A stretch of DNA of 64,000 nt from Siphonodentalium dalli (GCA_032622095.1 CP136065.1:154323577-154387576); one strand, 5' to 3'. Counted from the first letter of the stretch, positions 9,691 to 22,250 are shown. Program-made: numbers and translations. Notes: generated by a model not told the origin, from the sequence alone.

Positions 9691-11960
9691 TCAGACTGTT
9701 CTCCCATCCATCCATCTGTCATTATGTCTCTATCCGTCCATCAATTGTTTTCTTCTCCAGATACATATTAAAGACCAAATGGGTTTATATATTTAGGTGT
9801 GGATGTCCCCCAGGTGACTCACATTCAGATTTGTTCAAATGAGTTCATCAGGTCAAATAGGTGAGAAGTCAGGGCCATAACTCTTTCCTTCCATAGTATT
9901 TCTTAAAACAATTTCTTCTCAAGAACCATCTGGACTATTTAGATTATGTTTGGTATGGAGGGTCCTTCGGTGACTGGGGTTTAGATTTTTTCAGATTTGG
10001 GGTCATTTTAGGAAAATCAGTTCAGTTCAACTCTTAAAATCTAATGTCTGAAATTACCAAATGAATGGATCTCATAGATTGGGATTCACGTTTGTTCAAA
10101 TAGGGGCGGAGATAAGAGATTTAATTATCAACCAGCCACCATACCTGTGCTCCGGCGAAGCTATAGTCATCACTCGTCGTCCGTCCATCGTCTGTCCGTC
10201 CATCCGTCCGACAACAATTATTTGAACATCTTCTCCTCTGGAACCATAAGACCAAATGGGTTCATATTTGGTGTGGATGTTCCCTAGGTGATTCTCATTC
10301 AGATTTGTTCAAATGCGGTCACTGGGTCAAATAGTTGCGAAGCCAGGGCCATAACTCTTTCCCACCATAGTAATTCTTTTAAACATCTTCAGAACAATAA
10401 GACCGAATTGTTTCATATTTGGTGTGGATGTTCCCTAGGTGAATCACATTCAGATTTGTTCAAATGAGTTGTGGTCTCCAGAGTCCCAGTCTTATCAGTC
10501 TTTGCAGTCTGGTGAGCGACCCCACAGTCATTGACTGGCTTGTTTTAATTGAGATTAATTTCTTGCTCAATTTAAAAAAAATAATAACACCATTATAACA
10601 TCCACCAGGGTGCCTCAACCAATTTTGGTTTAAATCTGTCTAAAATCAAGAACATGCAAACAGCCGATACTCAGAGCTCTTTGGGGTATGAGAAAGGTGC
10701 CTACAATCACAGAATGTTTACTTAACACCATATAGAGGTAACATTCATTATAAAGTAATAAATGAAATGACAGTGCTAACAAAATCTGATTGGAATGACA
10801 GCTCCTTTGATTAATACCCTAAACTTATCTGACTGTTAGAGAGTTTGTATATATATGACCTATGGTTTATGATAACAAACTCCCAAGGCCAAGTGTGAAT
10901 GATGAATCTGACCGTTAGGCCAATAAAACTAAATACCTGTTTTCTCAGGCAATCACATATGGGAAACTGGATGAGAAAGAAAGAGGCATTTTTCTTAGCT
11001 TACCTGAGATGAAGAATTGAGACATATTTTGTGTGGATGATCCCTAGGTGGCTGGGATTCAGTTTTGTTCAAATGGGGGTCACATGGTCAAAAAAGTGGC
11101 ATAGGGACCCAACTCTTTCAACCCATAGTAATTCTTAAAACATCTTCTCAAGAATCATCGTCATATTTAGCTTATAATTGGTATGGAATGTCCTTGGTGA
11201 CAGGGATACAGATGTGTTAAAATGAGGTCACCTGGTCAAACAAGAGCGGGGCCAGGGAAATAACTTGTCCATCCATTGTAATTCTTAAAATGTCTTCCTA
11301 TCAAGAACCATCAGGCATATTCAGCTTATATTTTGTATGGGTGACTAGGATTCAGATTTTATTCATAAGTGGATCACTGGGTCAAATAGTGTCAGAGCCA
11401 CGGACATACTTCTTTCCCTCATTAGTTATTTTTAAAACATCTTCTCAAGAACCATTTGGCATATTTAGCATACATTTTGGTATAGTGAGTCCTTGGGTGA
11501 CTGGGATTCAGATTTGTTGAAATGGGTTCACCATGTCAAGTAAGGGTGCGACCAGGGACATAACTCTTCCCCCATAGTAATTTTTAAAATGGCTCTCCAA
11601 GAGCCATCGGTCCTATTTAGCTTATGTGTGGTAACTAGTATGGAGGGTCATTGTGTTACTTGGGACTGGGTTACAGATTTGTGAAAATGGGTTCGACCAA
11701 TCAAGAAATGGCATTTGGTGTATATGGCCTATGGATAGCAGACTATGGGCTATGTGGGTGGGGGTATGGATCATATTTCAAGGTGGACACCTCACTGCTC
11801 AATGGAGACCCCATAGGCTACGTCCCTCTTTATGACTACTTGTTTTAAGTGAATTTGACAAGTACTAACTCTTATGGCCTTCCGATTCCCAGTCTTCTTC
11901 GTCTTTATAATTATACAGTCTGGTGAGCGTCTCCACAGGCATTGACTGTCTTGTTCTTAT
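9690..11960. repeat. Composite interspersed repeat, several decayed units
   Basis: Serial degraded copies of the unit that reads CAGATTTGTTCAAATG...GGTCA...GCCAGGGACATAACTC (starting near 9790, 10150, 11010, 11220, 11340, 11480 and 11640). The block ends twice with the module AGAGTCCCAGTCTTATCAGT...CAGTCTGGTGAGCG...CATTGACTG (10470-10545 and 11875-11955), also seen at 28938-29015 and 46530-46600. No gene. Confidence 0.7.
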
Positions 11961-13101
11961 CTCACATTTATTGGAAAAATGTTTTTGAAATTTGACAGGC
12001 ATATTTAGCATCACCATGATCACCTCTAGTTAATTGTGTTAGCAAAACATTCCTGTTTAAATGAAGATCTCTGTAAATAGCTAGTCTAGTTGTCTAATAC
12101 ATTCAAATGGTTAACCCTTTCATAACGATAGCGGCGCCGGTGCAGCATTAAATATCATGTGTCAGTGCATTCTCCTATATATGCGAGTCTTCCTATGGAT
12201 AGCGTCCATGCTTCAAAGCGGCAGACAATAAAGAGCGTTCTCAATTGTGAGATTTTGTGATAGTTTTATAGTTTAAAGGAATACTGTACTCAAATGTTGT
12301 TGTTGGTTTCTATAGTCTCTGAGTCGTAGAATAAGGTAACCAGATTTCCATTATTTGAAAGTCTGTTGAGTACGAAGTAATGTTATGGATGACAGATTAG
12401 CCGGAATGCGAAAATATACATTGTCCTTGTCGAGTAATTTTTATACAGTTTTCAATCAAATGTATCAAATAAATGCTATATTATATGTATACTAGTCCCA
12501 TATAATCATTTAAGTTATTGTATATTCACCAGTCAATGGGTGGCTTGAGTTTACGCCCCGTATCAATATAATTGTTTACACGATCAATGTGTGCCACGCG
12601 TTGCCCAATCCACTATCTGTGAATTAATTTGATTACGTCTTGTACACGGAAATTCGTAATTTATTTTATGGCTTCAGCCATAAATTAAATTTATATCAAA
12701 TTATTAACTTTGAATTTAAGATAACCTATTAACCTGATCGTTTACATAATACATCATCTTTATTGGGGTTTTTTTTCGTTTGAAATTTCGTTCGGAATAT
12801 TAGAGGAGAGGACCGCTCTTCGGCACAAATATGGTATATGACGGATTTCACAATATAATTGGTCATACTTACGCCTTAAAATAACTGTGTCAGGAAATAT
12901 ATATATATATGCATAATATATGATGTTATCTTATATCACGAATTTCTTATACTTTTGTTTACTGTCTTTCTTGTGCTACATTATGTTTGAAAGTGACCCA
13001 ATTAGGCACTCGCAGGGGATGACTGTGCAAAAAATATATAAGTCTGTAAAACCATCACCATAAACAAGTACATGGCGAAATAGATAAACGGTGTTCTTAT
13101 A
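11960..13101. other. Gene-free stretch with a partial TTAA MITE
   Basis: From 12111 (TTAACCCTTTCATAACGATA, then GGTGCAGCATTAAA and GCATTCTCCTATATATGCGA) this is the left part of the MITE family seen more completely at 56263-56510. Near 12272 (TTTAAAGGAATACTGTACTC) there is an end typical of another TTAA-type family, matched in inverse near 36810-36838. The rest is AT-rich with no ORF worth noting. Confidence 0.5.
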
Positions 13102-15716
13102 TCTATATCTATATTTGCGAATGTCTGTCTGTCTGTGTTCTATAGAAATTCACAGGGGACCACCTAGATGGCACAAAATGGGTCTAATAGGGGTAACTTT
13201 TTACGAGAAAGATAATGGCGAGGGTTAGAATTTTCTAAAGTGACGCCGTTGTTGTCAGGGGCAGAAAAGGGGGAGGGGCAGAATTTTTTTTTTGTCGCCG
13301 ATTGCCACCAAACTTATATATAATCATCCCCATAATACGAGGAATCTAAATGGTGTGGTTTAAATATGTCAAAAGTCGCGCCGTTCGCGTCAGAGATGCC
13401 CGGAAGGGGAGAGGGGCACCAAAATTGATCAAAATAATTTTAGCGCCGAATTCCACCAAAGTTATGCACATTCTTCTGAGATCTTCTCCATGATACAAGG
13501 AATCTTATTGTGTGATTTAAAGACGTCAAATTGGTGTCATTTGGATGAGAGATTGGGGGGGGGGGGGCGGTGGGTGGGTACTAAATCTGATAAGAATTGA
13601 TTTAGTCGCCGATTGCCACGAAACTTATGCAAATTTATCCCCATGGTATCAGGTGTCTAATGGCGTGTCTTAAAGCTGTCAAAAGTGGCGTCATTCGAGT
13701 CAGGGGTGCACTGAAAGGGAGAGGGGCACCAAAATTGATACACAATATTTTTAGTGCCAATTTCCACCAAATTGATACACATTCTTATCCATGATATGAG
13801 GAATCTAATCGTGTGATTTTAAAGACGTTATATTGGTGCTGTTTTGGTGAGAGATGGGGGTGGTGTGGGCACTAAATTTGATAAAATTTTGTTTAGTCGC
13901 GGATTAGCACCAAACTTACAAATAATAATCTCCATGATATCAGGAGTCTAATTGTGCGGCTTAAAGATGTCAAAAGTGGGGCCATTCGAGTCAGGGGTGC
14001 CTAGAGGGACACACACATTGATAAACAATATGTTTAGCGCCGATTTCCACCTGATTGATACATATTCTTCTCCGTGGTACAAATAATCTAATCGTGTGGT
14101 TTAAATGCGCCAAATTGGTGCCTTTTGGGTGAGAGATATGCAATGGTGGCCCTAAATTTGATACGAATTTGTATACTCGCCAATTTTCATAAATTTTATA
14201 TATATTCATCTCCATAATGAGTCTAAGTGTGTGGTTTAATGACGTCAAAAGTAGCGCTGCTTGAGTCCGAAATAGGGACGGGAGGGTCACCAAAATATTA
14301 TAAAAATATGTTTAGTGCCAATTACCATCAAACTCATACACGTTCTTCTCAAATGATACAATGAATCAAATATTTGCGAATATCTGTCTGTGTTCTATAT
14401 ATAACTTTATAGGTACAATCGCGATGGCACTAAGGCGGTATAACAGGGGTAACTTTTTACGAGTAAGATAATGTTGCGGGTTAAAATGTTCTAAAGTGAC
14501 GTTGTTGATGTCAGGGGAGGGGCTATTTTTAGCGCAGATTTCGACCAAATTGATATATTATTCTTCTCCGTGATACGAGGAATATAAACGTGTGATTTAA
14601 AGACGCGAAATGTGTGCCGTTTGGGTCAGAGGTGGGGGGGGGGGGGGGGGTAATAACTATGATAAGAATTTGTTTAGTTGCCGATTAACACCAACTTATA
14701 TATAATCATCTCCATTATATAATGCATGCATGAGTCAACTAGACGTGGTTTAAATATGACAAAAGTGGCGCTGTTCAAGTCATGCATGAGGGGAGTTGCA
14801 CAAAAGTTGATACAAATATATTTAGCACTGATTCCAGCAAATTCATGCACGTTCTTCTCTAATGATATGATGAATTAAATCACATTTGGGGTCGTTTTGG
14901 GCCATGGGTGGCGAGAGGAGATTCACTAGCATTCATAAGATTGTTCAATTCGCCGATAAACAACAAAGTTATATATAGTCATCTCCAGGCCATCTCCGTG
15001 TCGTTCTACGGAGTTTTTGGCATTCCAATTTCACAATCTCGACAAATGGTGACCGAATTAAGTCACTTGAACAATTATATCTTCTCAACTGTCATATTTA
15101 TATGGGGATGGAAATCAGGGCATTCCTATAATGATCTAGCAACACAGATACATAGAAGAAAGCATTAAAAGTATATTTATATCAATCTATTTAAGAGATA
15201 CATGTATTCATTCAAACTGAGGGACCTTGAATCGTCAGAGGACTGCATATTAGAATGGCTCATGTATATATTATTACACGATTGAGTCTGTCCCATTCAA
15301 TATAGTTTCCACAAAAAAAGTTACAATTGCCAAGAGATTTGGAAATGTAGAGCAGGCCTGTTCAAAAATAGTGGTCACACTGTGCAGTCAAATATGGTTA
15401 CTTCTGAGATAAAGGAAAACGCAATCCGTAGCACATGACTTTTCAGGATCCTCCAATAGTGACATCTGACAAGGGTATATCTGCCCGATACAGAGGATTG
15501 CTTTCATTTTTTTTAACAGACTCATCGCCTAACATAAACAACTCAAAATCTCGCTGTGTCGGGCACATGTAGCTGCTATATATACACGCATAAAATCATT
15601 TCTTTTAAACTGAAAATGATTAGCCAGTATATAGCACCAGAACAGAGGAGCACCTGGACATATCTTTAAAACATCTGTATCTTCTTGAAGATATGCTAAA
15701 CTAGATTGATTGATTT

Positions 15717-16265
15717 ATTTATTTATATATATTTTGAAGACCTCTGTCTGTATGTATGTTTGTTTGTTTGTTTGTTTGTTTGTCATTTATACAAATCTAC
15801 GATTCTCGACCGATCGGGACGAAACTTGGTACGTGTGTGTAGTTTGACCAGGCGGTGAACGTTGTCGTATTGTCGAGCCCGTGCGGCGCCCGCTTCGCGC
15901 ATGCGCAGACGAGATCTCGGAAACGGGTGGAGCTATCGACTTGAAATTTGCTATGTGAATGTATCTTGCCCCGGATACGAATTTTATCGGGTCGCCGAGC
16001 CCGTGCGACACCAGCTTCGCGCATGCGCAGACGAGATATCGGAAACGGGTGGAGCTATCGACTTGAAATTTGCTATGTGAATGTATCTTGCCCCGGATAC
16101 GAATTTTATCGGGTCGCCGAGCCCGTGCGACGCCAGCTTCGCGCATGCGCAGACCAGATCTTGGAAACGGGTAGAGCTATCGACTTGAAATTTCTGGTTG
16201 GGTAGAGCTATTGACTTGAAATTTGGTTTTTGAATAGCCCGGACAACGTCGGGCTCATCGGCTAG
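15717..16265 (+). mobile_element. Helitron array unit A, with 122-base tandem repeats
   Basis: Starts in an ATATATATTTTGAAGACC sequence related to the heads of the next units and ends GCCCGGACAACGTCGGG...CTAG at 16262-16265. Inside, a 122-base unit begins at 15875, 15997 and 16119 (GAGCCCGTGCG..., CTTCGCGCATGCGCAGA, CGGAAACGGGTGGAGCTATC). Overlapping ORFs on both strands come from this tandem array and are not genes. Confidence 0.7.
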
Positions 16266-17170
16266 TCTATTATATATTTTGGAAGATCTGTGTGTGTGTC
16301 TGTGTGTGTGTTCGCGATGAACTCGAAAACGTCCCACCCGATTTCGATGAAACTTGGTATGTGGGGGTATTTTCGGCCGGGGACGAACATAGGCACATTA
16401 ATTTGTCCGTGCGACGTCAACTTTTCACGTGCCGAGGTCAAATCTGTTTTTACGCCGTTTTGCGCTAATATATTTCAGTTCGGTGCTTACAAATCGATTC
16501 GAAACAGCGCGAATAATAACATGCCAGTCATAATAATGACACTATGAGAATCTTTCGTGTTTCCTCTTTCCAACGATATATAATATTTATGTATCCGTTT
16601 TAGTTATCTGCCTCAATTATTAAGAAGAAGTGGTACGATCTTCTATCAGGGTAAAAACAATGCGTAACTTCTATGACGTCGTTAGAGGTCATAAAGTTAG
16701 ATCACGTTAACTCTTCTCCGGCCGATGCATTTGACTGTTTCAGACGTCTTGGCGATATCTCGGGCACCGATGGTAATTTATCTTTACGTTGAAACTTGAT
16801 AATTAATGAGCGTGTGTATATGAGGCGCGTTTATATACTTCAGTGGAAATCAAATCGGGTTAAACTGGCGGATTTTTACGGACGAAATTGATGCATAGGG
16901 TATCTCGGTATCCGCTGGGCCGATTTCCCGGTATCCGCTGGGCCGATTTCCACCATTTTTGGGGTGTTGGTCCACCTGACCTTGACCTTCAAAATGGTCA
17001 ATTCAAGGTCAAATCGGGTAAAACCGGATGGATTTCGACGGGTACTTTTGTCGGGTACTTTTGTTCGGGCACTGTGTTTTGGACGGGTCAAATCGTGACC
17101 CCACTTGACCTTGGCCTTCAAAATAGACAATTCAAGGTCAAAGCCCGGACGAAGTCGGGTCACCTTCTAG
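16266..17170 (+). mobile_element. Helitron array unit B
   Basis: Head TCTATTATATATTTTGG directly after the preceding CTAG; tail hairpin GCCCGGACGAAGTCGGG followed by CACCTTCTAG at 17161-17170. At 905 bases it is longer than units C and D, because a middle segment (about 16420-16900) is unique to it. Confidence 0.8.
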
Positions 17171-17775
17171 TCTATTATATATTTTGGAAGATCTGTGTGT
17201 GTGTCTGTGTGTGTGTTCGCGATGAACTCAAAAACGGCCCACCCGATTTCGATGAAACTTGGTATGTGGGGGTATTTTCGGCCGGGGACGAACATAGGCC
17301 TATTAATTTGTCCGTGCGACGCCACCTTGACCTTGAAATCGGGTCATTTAAAGGTCAAACGCCCGAATATCACGGGATTTCGATGAAACTTGGTATGTGG
17401 GGGTACTTTCTTATGGCGAGTCTCATAAGCATATTCATTTGCCCGTGCGACGTGACCTTGACCTTGAAATCGGGTAACTTCAAGGTCAAATCGCCAATTT
17501 TGATGGGATTTCGACGAAATTTGATACGTGGGGTTACTTTTGTCCACTGATTGTTTTGACGGGTCCAATCGTGACCCCGACCAGAGCTTGACCTTCAAAA
17601 TTATCAATTCAAGGTCAAATCGGGTAAAACCGGATGGATTTCGACGGGCACGTTTGTCGGGTACTTTTGTCCGGGCAGTGTTTTTGGACTGGTAAAATCG
17701 TGACCCCACTTGACCTTGACCTTCAAAATGGAAAATTCAAGGTCAAAGCCCGGACGAAGTCGGGTCACCTTCTAG
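17171..17775 (+). mobile_element. Helitron array unit C
   Basis: 605 bases from TCTATTATATATTTTGG to CTAG at 17772-17775, nearly identical to unit D. It contains repeated TGACCTTGAAATCGGG and TTCAAGGTCAAA phrases. A 220-codon ORF spanning B and C is not a gene: both strands are open and the frame crosses the element junction. Confidence 0.82.
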
Positions 17776-18387
17776 TCTATTATATATTTTGGAAGATCTG
17801 TGTGTCTGTGTGTGTGTCTGTGTGTGTGTTCGCGATGAACTCAAAAACGGCCCACCCGATTTCGATGAAACTTGGTATGTGGGGGTATTTTCGGCCGGGG
17901 ACGAACATAGGCCTATTAATTTGTCCGTGCGACGCCACCTTGACCTTGAAATCGGGTCATTTCAAGGTCAAACGCCCGAATATCACGGGATTTCGATGAA
18001 ACTTGGTATGTGGGGGTACTTTCTTATGGCGAGTCTCATAAGCATATTCATTTGCCCGTGCGACGTGGCCTTGACCTTGAAATCGGGTAACTTCAAGGTC
18101 AAATCGCCAATTTTGATGGGATTTCGACGAAATTTGATACGTGGGGTTACTTTTGTCCACTGATTGTTTTGACGGGTCCAATCGTGACCCCGACCAGAGC
18201 TTGACCTTCAAAATTATCAATTCAAGGTCAAATCGGGTAAAACCGGATGGATTTCGACGGGCACGTTTGTCGGGTACTTTTGTCCGGGCAGTGTTTTGGA
18301 CTGGTAAAATCGTGACCCCACTTGACCTTGACCTTCAAAATGGAAAATTCAAGGTCAAAGCCCGGACGAAGTCGGGTCACCTTCTAG
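17776..18387 (+). mobile_element. Helitron array unit D
   Basis: 612 bases with the same head and tail, CTAG at 18384-18387. It is followed immediately by TCTCTATATAAAACACAATT, where the host Helitron (copy 1) resumes. Unit D differs from C mainly by a few substitutions and a longer GT-rich head. Confidence 0.82.
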
Positions 18388-18732
18388 TCTCTATATAAAA
18401 CACAATTGTCGTCTTTTATCTTTTCGAACTAATTTATTTATGATGTTCATGTTTCATGCTATAACGTCTGAAGTAAACGCAGTTGTAAATAAATAAATAT
18501 TTCTTTATTGGTGGGACGGATTAAACGCGATAAACAAAATAATAATCGCTCCGACCTGACAAGGTGAGCCACTACTTATATTCAAGAATCATGTTTTGTG
18601 ATGCCATTTGGATATACAATTTATGAGAATACGTGTAACACTTTGAGAGCAAGAGTATTCTCTATTCCCACCAACTATCCACAGAGGGTTTCACATCACT
18701 TTAACCTGGGCAACGCCGGGTAACCCTGCTAG

Positions 18733-19390
18733 TTGACTATATAAGGCAGTTCCCCAATAACGAAATTTCGCGTGTTGTGAATCCATTGTTATGTAAACAT
18801 AACTGTTCAAATATTTTAATCTCAATTGATTGTTGTCCCCCGACATTCCGTCGGAGGACTATAGTAATGACTCTAATCCGTGTGTCCGTGCGTCCCTGTG
18901 TGTGCGCAGAAGTGTGGATGTCTGCCCGTCCGAAACTTTGTCCGAGCCTTTATTCTGTGATTTTCTGGCACATATATCAACCAGCATTGGAACTTGATCA
19001 TCTGCAAGTTTGAGTTCGGTCGGACTCATTTTGGCGGAGTTATTACCCTTTTTCGACAGAATGGTACATCTTGGGACGCATCTTGTCTGAGCTTACATGT
19101 ATTCCGTCATTTTCCAGTTTAAACAAAAACATTTACTAAAAAACTCAAAAGATTTTCTTGAAAATCATGAAGAAAAAAAACGTAAGGGTATTATTGGTGT
19201 CAAAATATTGTCGATAAGGAAACCCAAACCCCAACCACACATACCGTATGTATTGACCAAAATCAGAGAGATCATGGCTGTCCAGTTTGAATGAAGCAAT
19301 CCGTGATCATCCGTCGTATATAAATGTCCAAGATCCTGACGAAATGGGTCCACAGCCGCCAAATGAACAAAAATGGGATACATTTGAAAT
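18733..19390. repeat. Interspersed repeat starting CCCCCGACATTCCGTCGG
   Basis: From about 18835 the repeat reads CCCCCGACATTCCGTCGGAG, GACTATAGTAATG, a TCCGTGCGTCC tract, then TTTGTCCGAGCCT...TCTGTGATTTT and an end like GGCGGAGTTATTACCC. A second copy starts at 19975, and tail parts lie at 20690-20960 and 28995-29290. Minus-strand ORFs here carry no recognisable motif. Confidence 0.6.
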
Positions 19391-19960
19391 CTAAATACCC
19401 ACATATTCGTTCCAATGGCGGCCTTTTGGGTCCTCCAGACTGCCTTGCTTAGCACATCCCATGCGAAACGGGTGTGATGGCGCAGCCGCTATGGCAGTCC
19501 GGTGAACCCGCAGACCAAATGGACATACACAACACACAAAAACTGGTATAGTTTTGGTGACGGGTCCGAGTGACATGAAAGTCCCCCAGACCCGCAAATG
19601 TTATGGCCAACCGTTAGCCGATTGAAGGTTCATGACGAAGTAAGCGGCTAGCACACCACCGTCCCAACCATGGCGGTCGACACGGAGTGCAGTTGTAAGC
19701 TGGCAAAATAGATCTAGGTATTTATAGTCGGGCGGAGGTCGATACTGTTGCACAACGCTTCGTCAGCATTACTTTGCTATAAAAAGATATGACAACCAGC
19801 ACAACCGTAGCTTGGTTCCCTGGCGACAAAGCTGATACACGTCACAACGCATGGTACGATATATACGGTATATACGAGTCTATATATAGACAGTTTGCTA
19901 ATGTTTGACAAAGAAAGTGCACTGACATGGTTTAAATCTTATATGTATGCATGTGTAGCC
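19391..19960. other. Non-repetitive, GC-richer segment; possible promoter or first exon
   Basis: Less repetitive than its surroundings. At 19670 an ATG in good context (CAACCATGGCG) opens MAVDTECS, then GTAAGC at 19695 could be a splice donor. This might be a first exon for the kinase-like gene downstream, but 10 kb separates it from the first exon I can support. Minus-strand ORFs at 19165-19455 and 19391-19597 are unrecognised. Confidence 0.2.
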
Positions 19961-20963
19961 TGTATACTTATTGTCCCAACATTCCGTCGGAGGACTATAG
20001 TAATGGCCCGCGTCCGTCCGTCGTTCGCAGAGACGTGGCGACAGGGGGGGGGGGGGGTTTGGGGGGATTGGGGGGGGTCTGACCGGGCCCCAACTTGGTC
20101 AAAAATTTTGGTCAAATTTTTCCACAGTTGGAAATTTCATACCTGCCAAAACATTACTTGGAAATTTCACATCAACAATAGGTTGAAAATGTTCTTTTAG
20201 TTTGATTTTAAAACAATTTATTTGGGGAATTGTTTTTGAACCAATATTTGCATATTTTACTATTTTTTGTCAAAATTTTGGACTGAAATGGTCATCAGTT
20301 GGAAATTTTCCAACCTTAGGGGGGGTGACAGGTTGGAAATTTCCAACAGTTGGAAAGCTTGTGTCCTGGTCCCTCCCACGTGGGCAGTCAAAAACTGCTA
20401 GTTAATTTAAGAAAACAATATTGTCCTACATTTGGTTTGTCATTGGAATTGTCATCAGTTGAAAAATTTCCAAACTAAGTCCGGTTTGAATTTTCAACTT
20501 AAGGAAGGCTTGAGCCTTGAGGCTAGACGCTGGGATTTTGCGACTTTCTTGTTCAGATTTCAAAATTTTCCCACACCGGGCCGACCATGGTTCACCCCCC
20601 CCCCCCCCCCCTCCGTGGCCAATACAAAACTGCTAATTAGTTCAACAAAACAATATTTTACTACATTTGGTCAAACTTGTGGATGCAACTGTGATTTTGA
20701 GTTCGATCGAACTCAGTTATTGCCATGTTTCTACATAGAATCGTACATCCTGAGACGTATCTTTTGTCCGAGCCTGTATTCCGTCACTTTACCGTCAATT
20801 GTTTGTAAACTTGGCACATATGTAAACCAGCATGAGAGCCCTGCGATTTTGTGTTCAGTTGGAGTCATTTTGGTGGAGTTAGGGCCATTTTTCGACATAG
20901 AATCGTACATCCTGGGACGCATATTTTGTCCTAGCCTGTATTCCGTAATTTTCCCGTCAATTT
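19960..20963. repeat. Mixed interspersed repeats with TTGGAAATTTCC palindromes
   Basis: A CCGACATTCCGTCGG-type copy (19975-20020), a poly(G) tract (20046-20060), then a segment rich in CAGTTGGAAATTTTCCAACC-like words (20120-20560) also found near 28420-28740, 46230-46290 and 47550-47640. After that come two tail units with GAATCGTACATCCTG (20729 and 20902). No gene. Confidence 0.6.
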
Positions 20964-21400
20964 TTAGCTCACTGAGACGAAGTCTCCCGTGGAGCTATAG
21001 TCATCACTCCTCGTCCGTCCGTCCGTCGTCCGTCCGTCAAGAATGGTCTCCTTCTCCAGAACCATAAGACCGAATGGGTTCACATTTGGTGTGGATGTTC
21101 CCTATGTGACTCACATTCAGATTTGTTCAAATGAGGTCAGCAGGTCAATTAGTTGCAAAACCAGGGCCATAATTCTATTCCTCGATAGTAATTCTTAGAA
21201 CTACTTCTCAAAAACCATTGGGCCGATTTAGCTTATATTATTATATGGAGGGGTCTTGGGTGACTGGGGTTCAGATCTGTTCAAATGGGCTCACTGGTTC
21301 AAATATGGGCGGAGCCAGGGACATAACTTAACAAAATTATCAAAACAAAAACAAAAACAAACATTTTTGTTCAATTTAACAAAACAAACAAAATATTCAT
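20964..21400. repeat. CGTCCGTC-type interspersed repeat copy
   Basis: One nearly full unit from TTTAGCTCACTGAGACGAAG through (CGTC)n to GGCGGAGCCAGGGACATAAC, ending in an A-rich, AAACAAA-type tract. Confidence 0.8.
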
Positions 21401-21409
21401 TTTTAGCTC

Positions 21410-22250
21410 AACTTTACTTTGTAAAATTTGAGCTATTGCCATGGCTTGGTATCCGTCGTCCGTGTGTGGGCGTGTGTGTGTGATTCGTCAACAATTTCCT
21501 TTGCACGGGCTACAGGTCGTACCTTTGGTCGGTTCATTGTGAAATTTGTCATGGCCAGCGGCCAGCGGTCATCTTGGATTTAAAAATTCAATCCATTAGC
21601 ACGGGCTACAGATCGTACTGTTCTTCTGATCATCATGAAATTTGTCATGGATGATAATATTGACATGTAGATGGGGACGAGTAATTTTAGGGTTATTCGG
21701 CCAAAAAACATGGCCGCCAGCAGCCATCTTGGATTTTACTCTTTGCATGACTAAATCCTTTGGCACGGGCTACAGTTCGTACCTTTGGTCGGATCATTAT
21801 GAGATTTGTCATGGCTGTTGGCATTGACATGTAGATGGGAACGAGTCATTTTGGGTTCATTCGGCAAAAAAAAAAAATGGCTGCCAGCGGCCATATTGGA
21901 TTTCAAAATTCAATCTATTAGCACGGGCTACAGATCGTACTGTTCGTCGGATCATTATGAAATTTGCCACGGCTGTTGACAATGACATGTAGATGGTAAC
22001 GAGTCTTTTTTGGATCATTCGGCCAAAAAACATGGCCGCCAGCAGCCATCTTGGATTTTACTCTTTACATGACTAAATCCTTTGACACAGGCTACAGGTT
22101 GAATCTTTTTCGGATGATCATGAAATTTATAATGGATGTTAACAATGACATGTAAATGGGAACGAGTCTTTTTTGGGTCATTTGGCAAAAAAACATGGCT
22201 GCCAGCGGCCATCTTAGATTTTACTCTTTGCATAACTAATAAAAATATAT
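21410..22250. repeat. Tandem array, unit of about 160 bases
   Basis: The phrase CACGGGCTACAG recurs at about 21507, 21600, 21763, 21922 and (degenerate) 22086. Each unit continues with a GATCATNATGAAATTTGTCA-like phrase, GACATGTAGATGGGAACGAG and CATGGCCGCCAGCAGCCATC. ORFs through it are by-products of the repeat. Confidence 0.8.

Larger units (their letters stand above)
13102..18732 (+). mobile_element. Non-autonomous Helitron, copy 1, split by a nested Helitron array
   Basis: Begins TCTATATCTATATTTGCG after an A (13101) and ends GGGCAACGCCGGGTAACC...CTAG at 18729-18732 before a T, which fits Helitron rules (TC...CTAG inserted between A and T with a hairpin just before the end). Sequence up to about 15716 and again from 18388 to 18732 matches the uninterrupted copy at 39002-41582. 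The middle (about 15717-18387) is a later insertion. The body has diverged internal units (phrases such as TTTAGTCGCCGATTGCCACC and GGGGTAACTTTTTACGAG). No Rep/helicase ORF is present. Confidence 0.75.

Noticed and set aside
16888-17550. 220-codon ORF on the plus strand
   Set aside because: It crosses a Helitron unit junction, is mirrored by open frames on the minus strand, and comes from repeated TTCAAGGTCAAA-type words.
18388-18732. Separate short Helitron beginning TCTCTATATAAAACAC
   Set aside because: Possible by its ends, but the copy at 39-41.6 kb shows this piece continuous with the larger Helitron body without a CTAG-TC junction, so I treat it as that element's 3' part.
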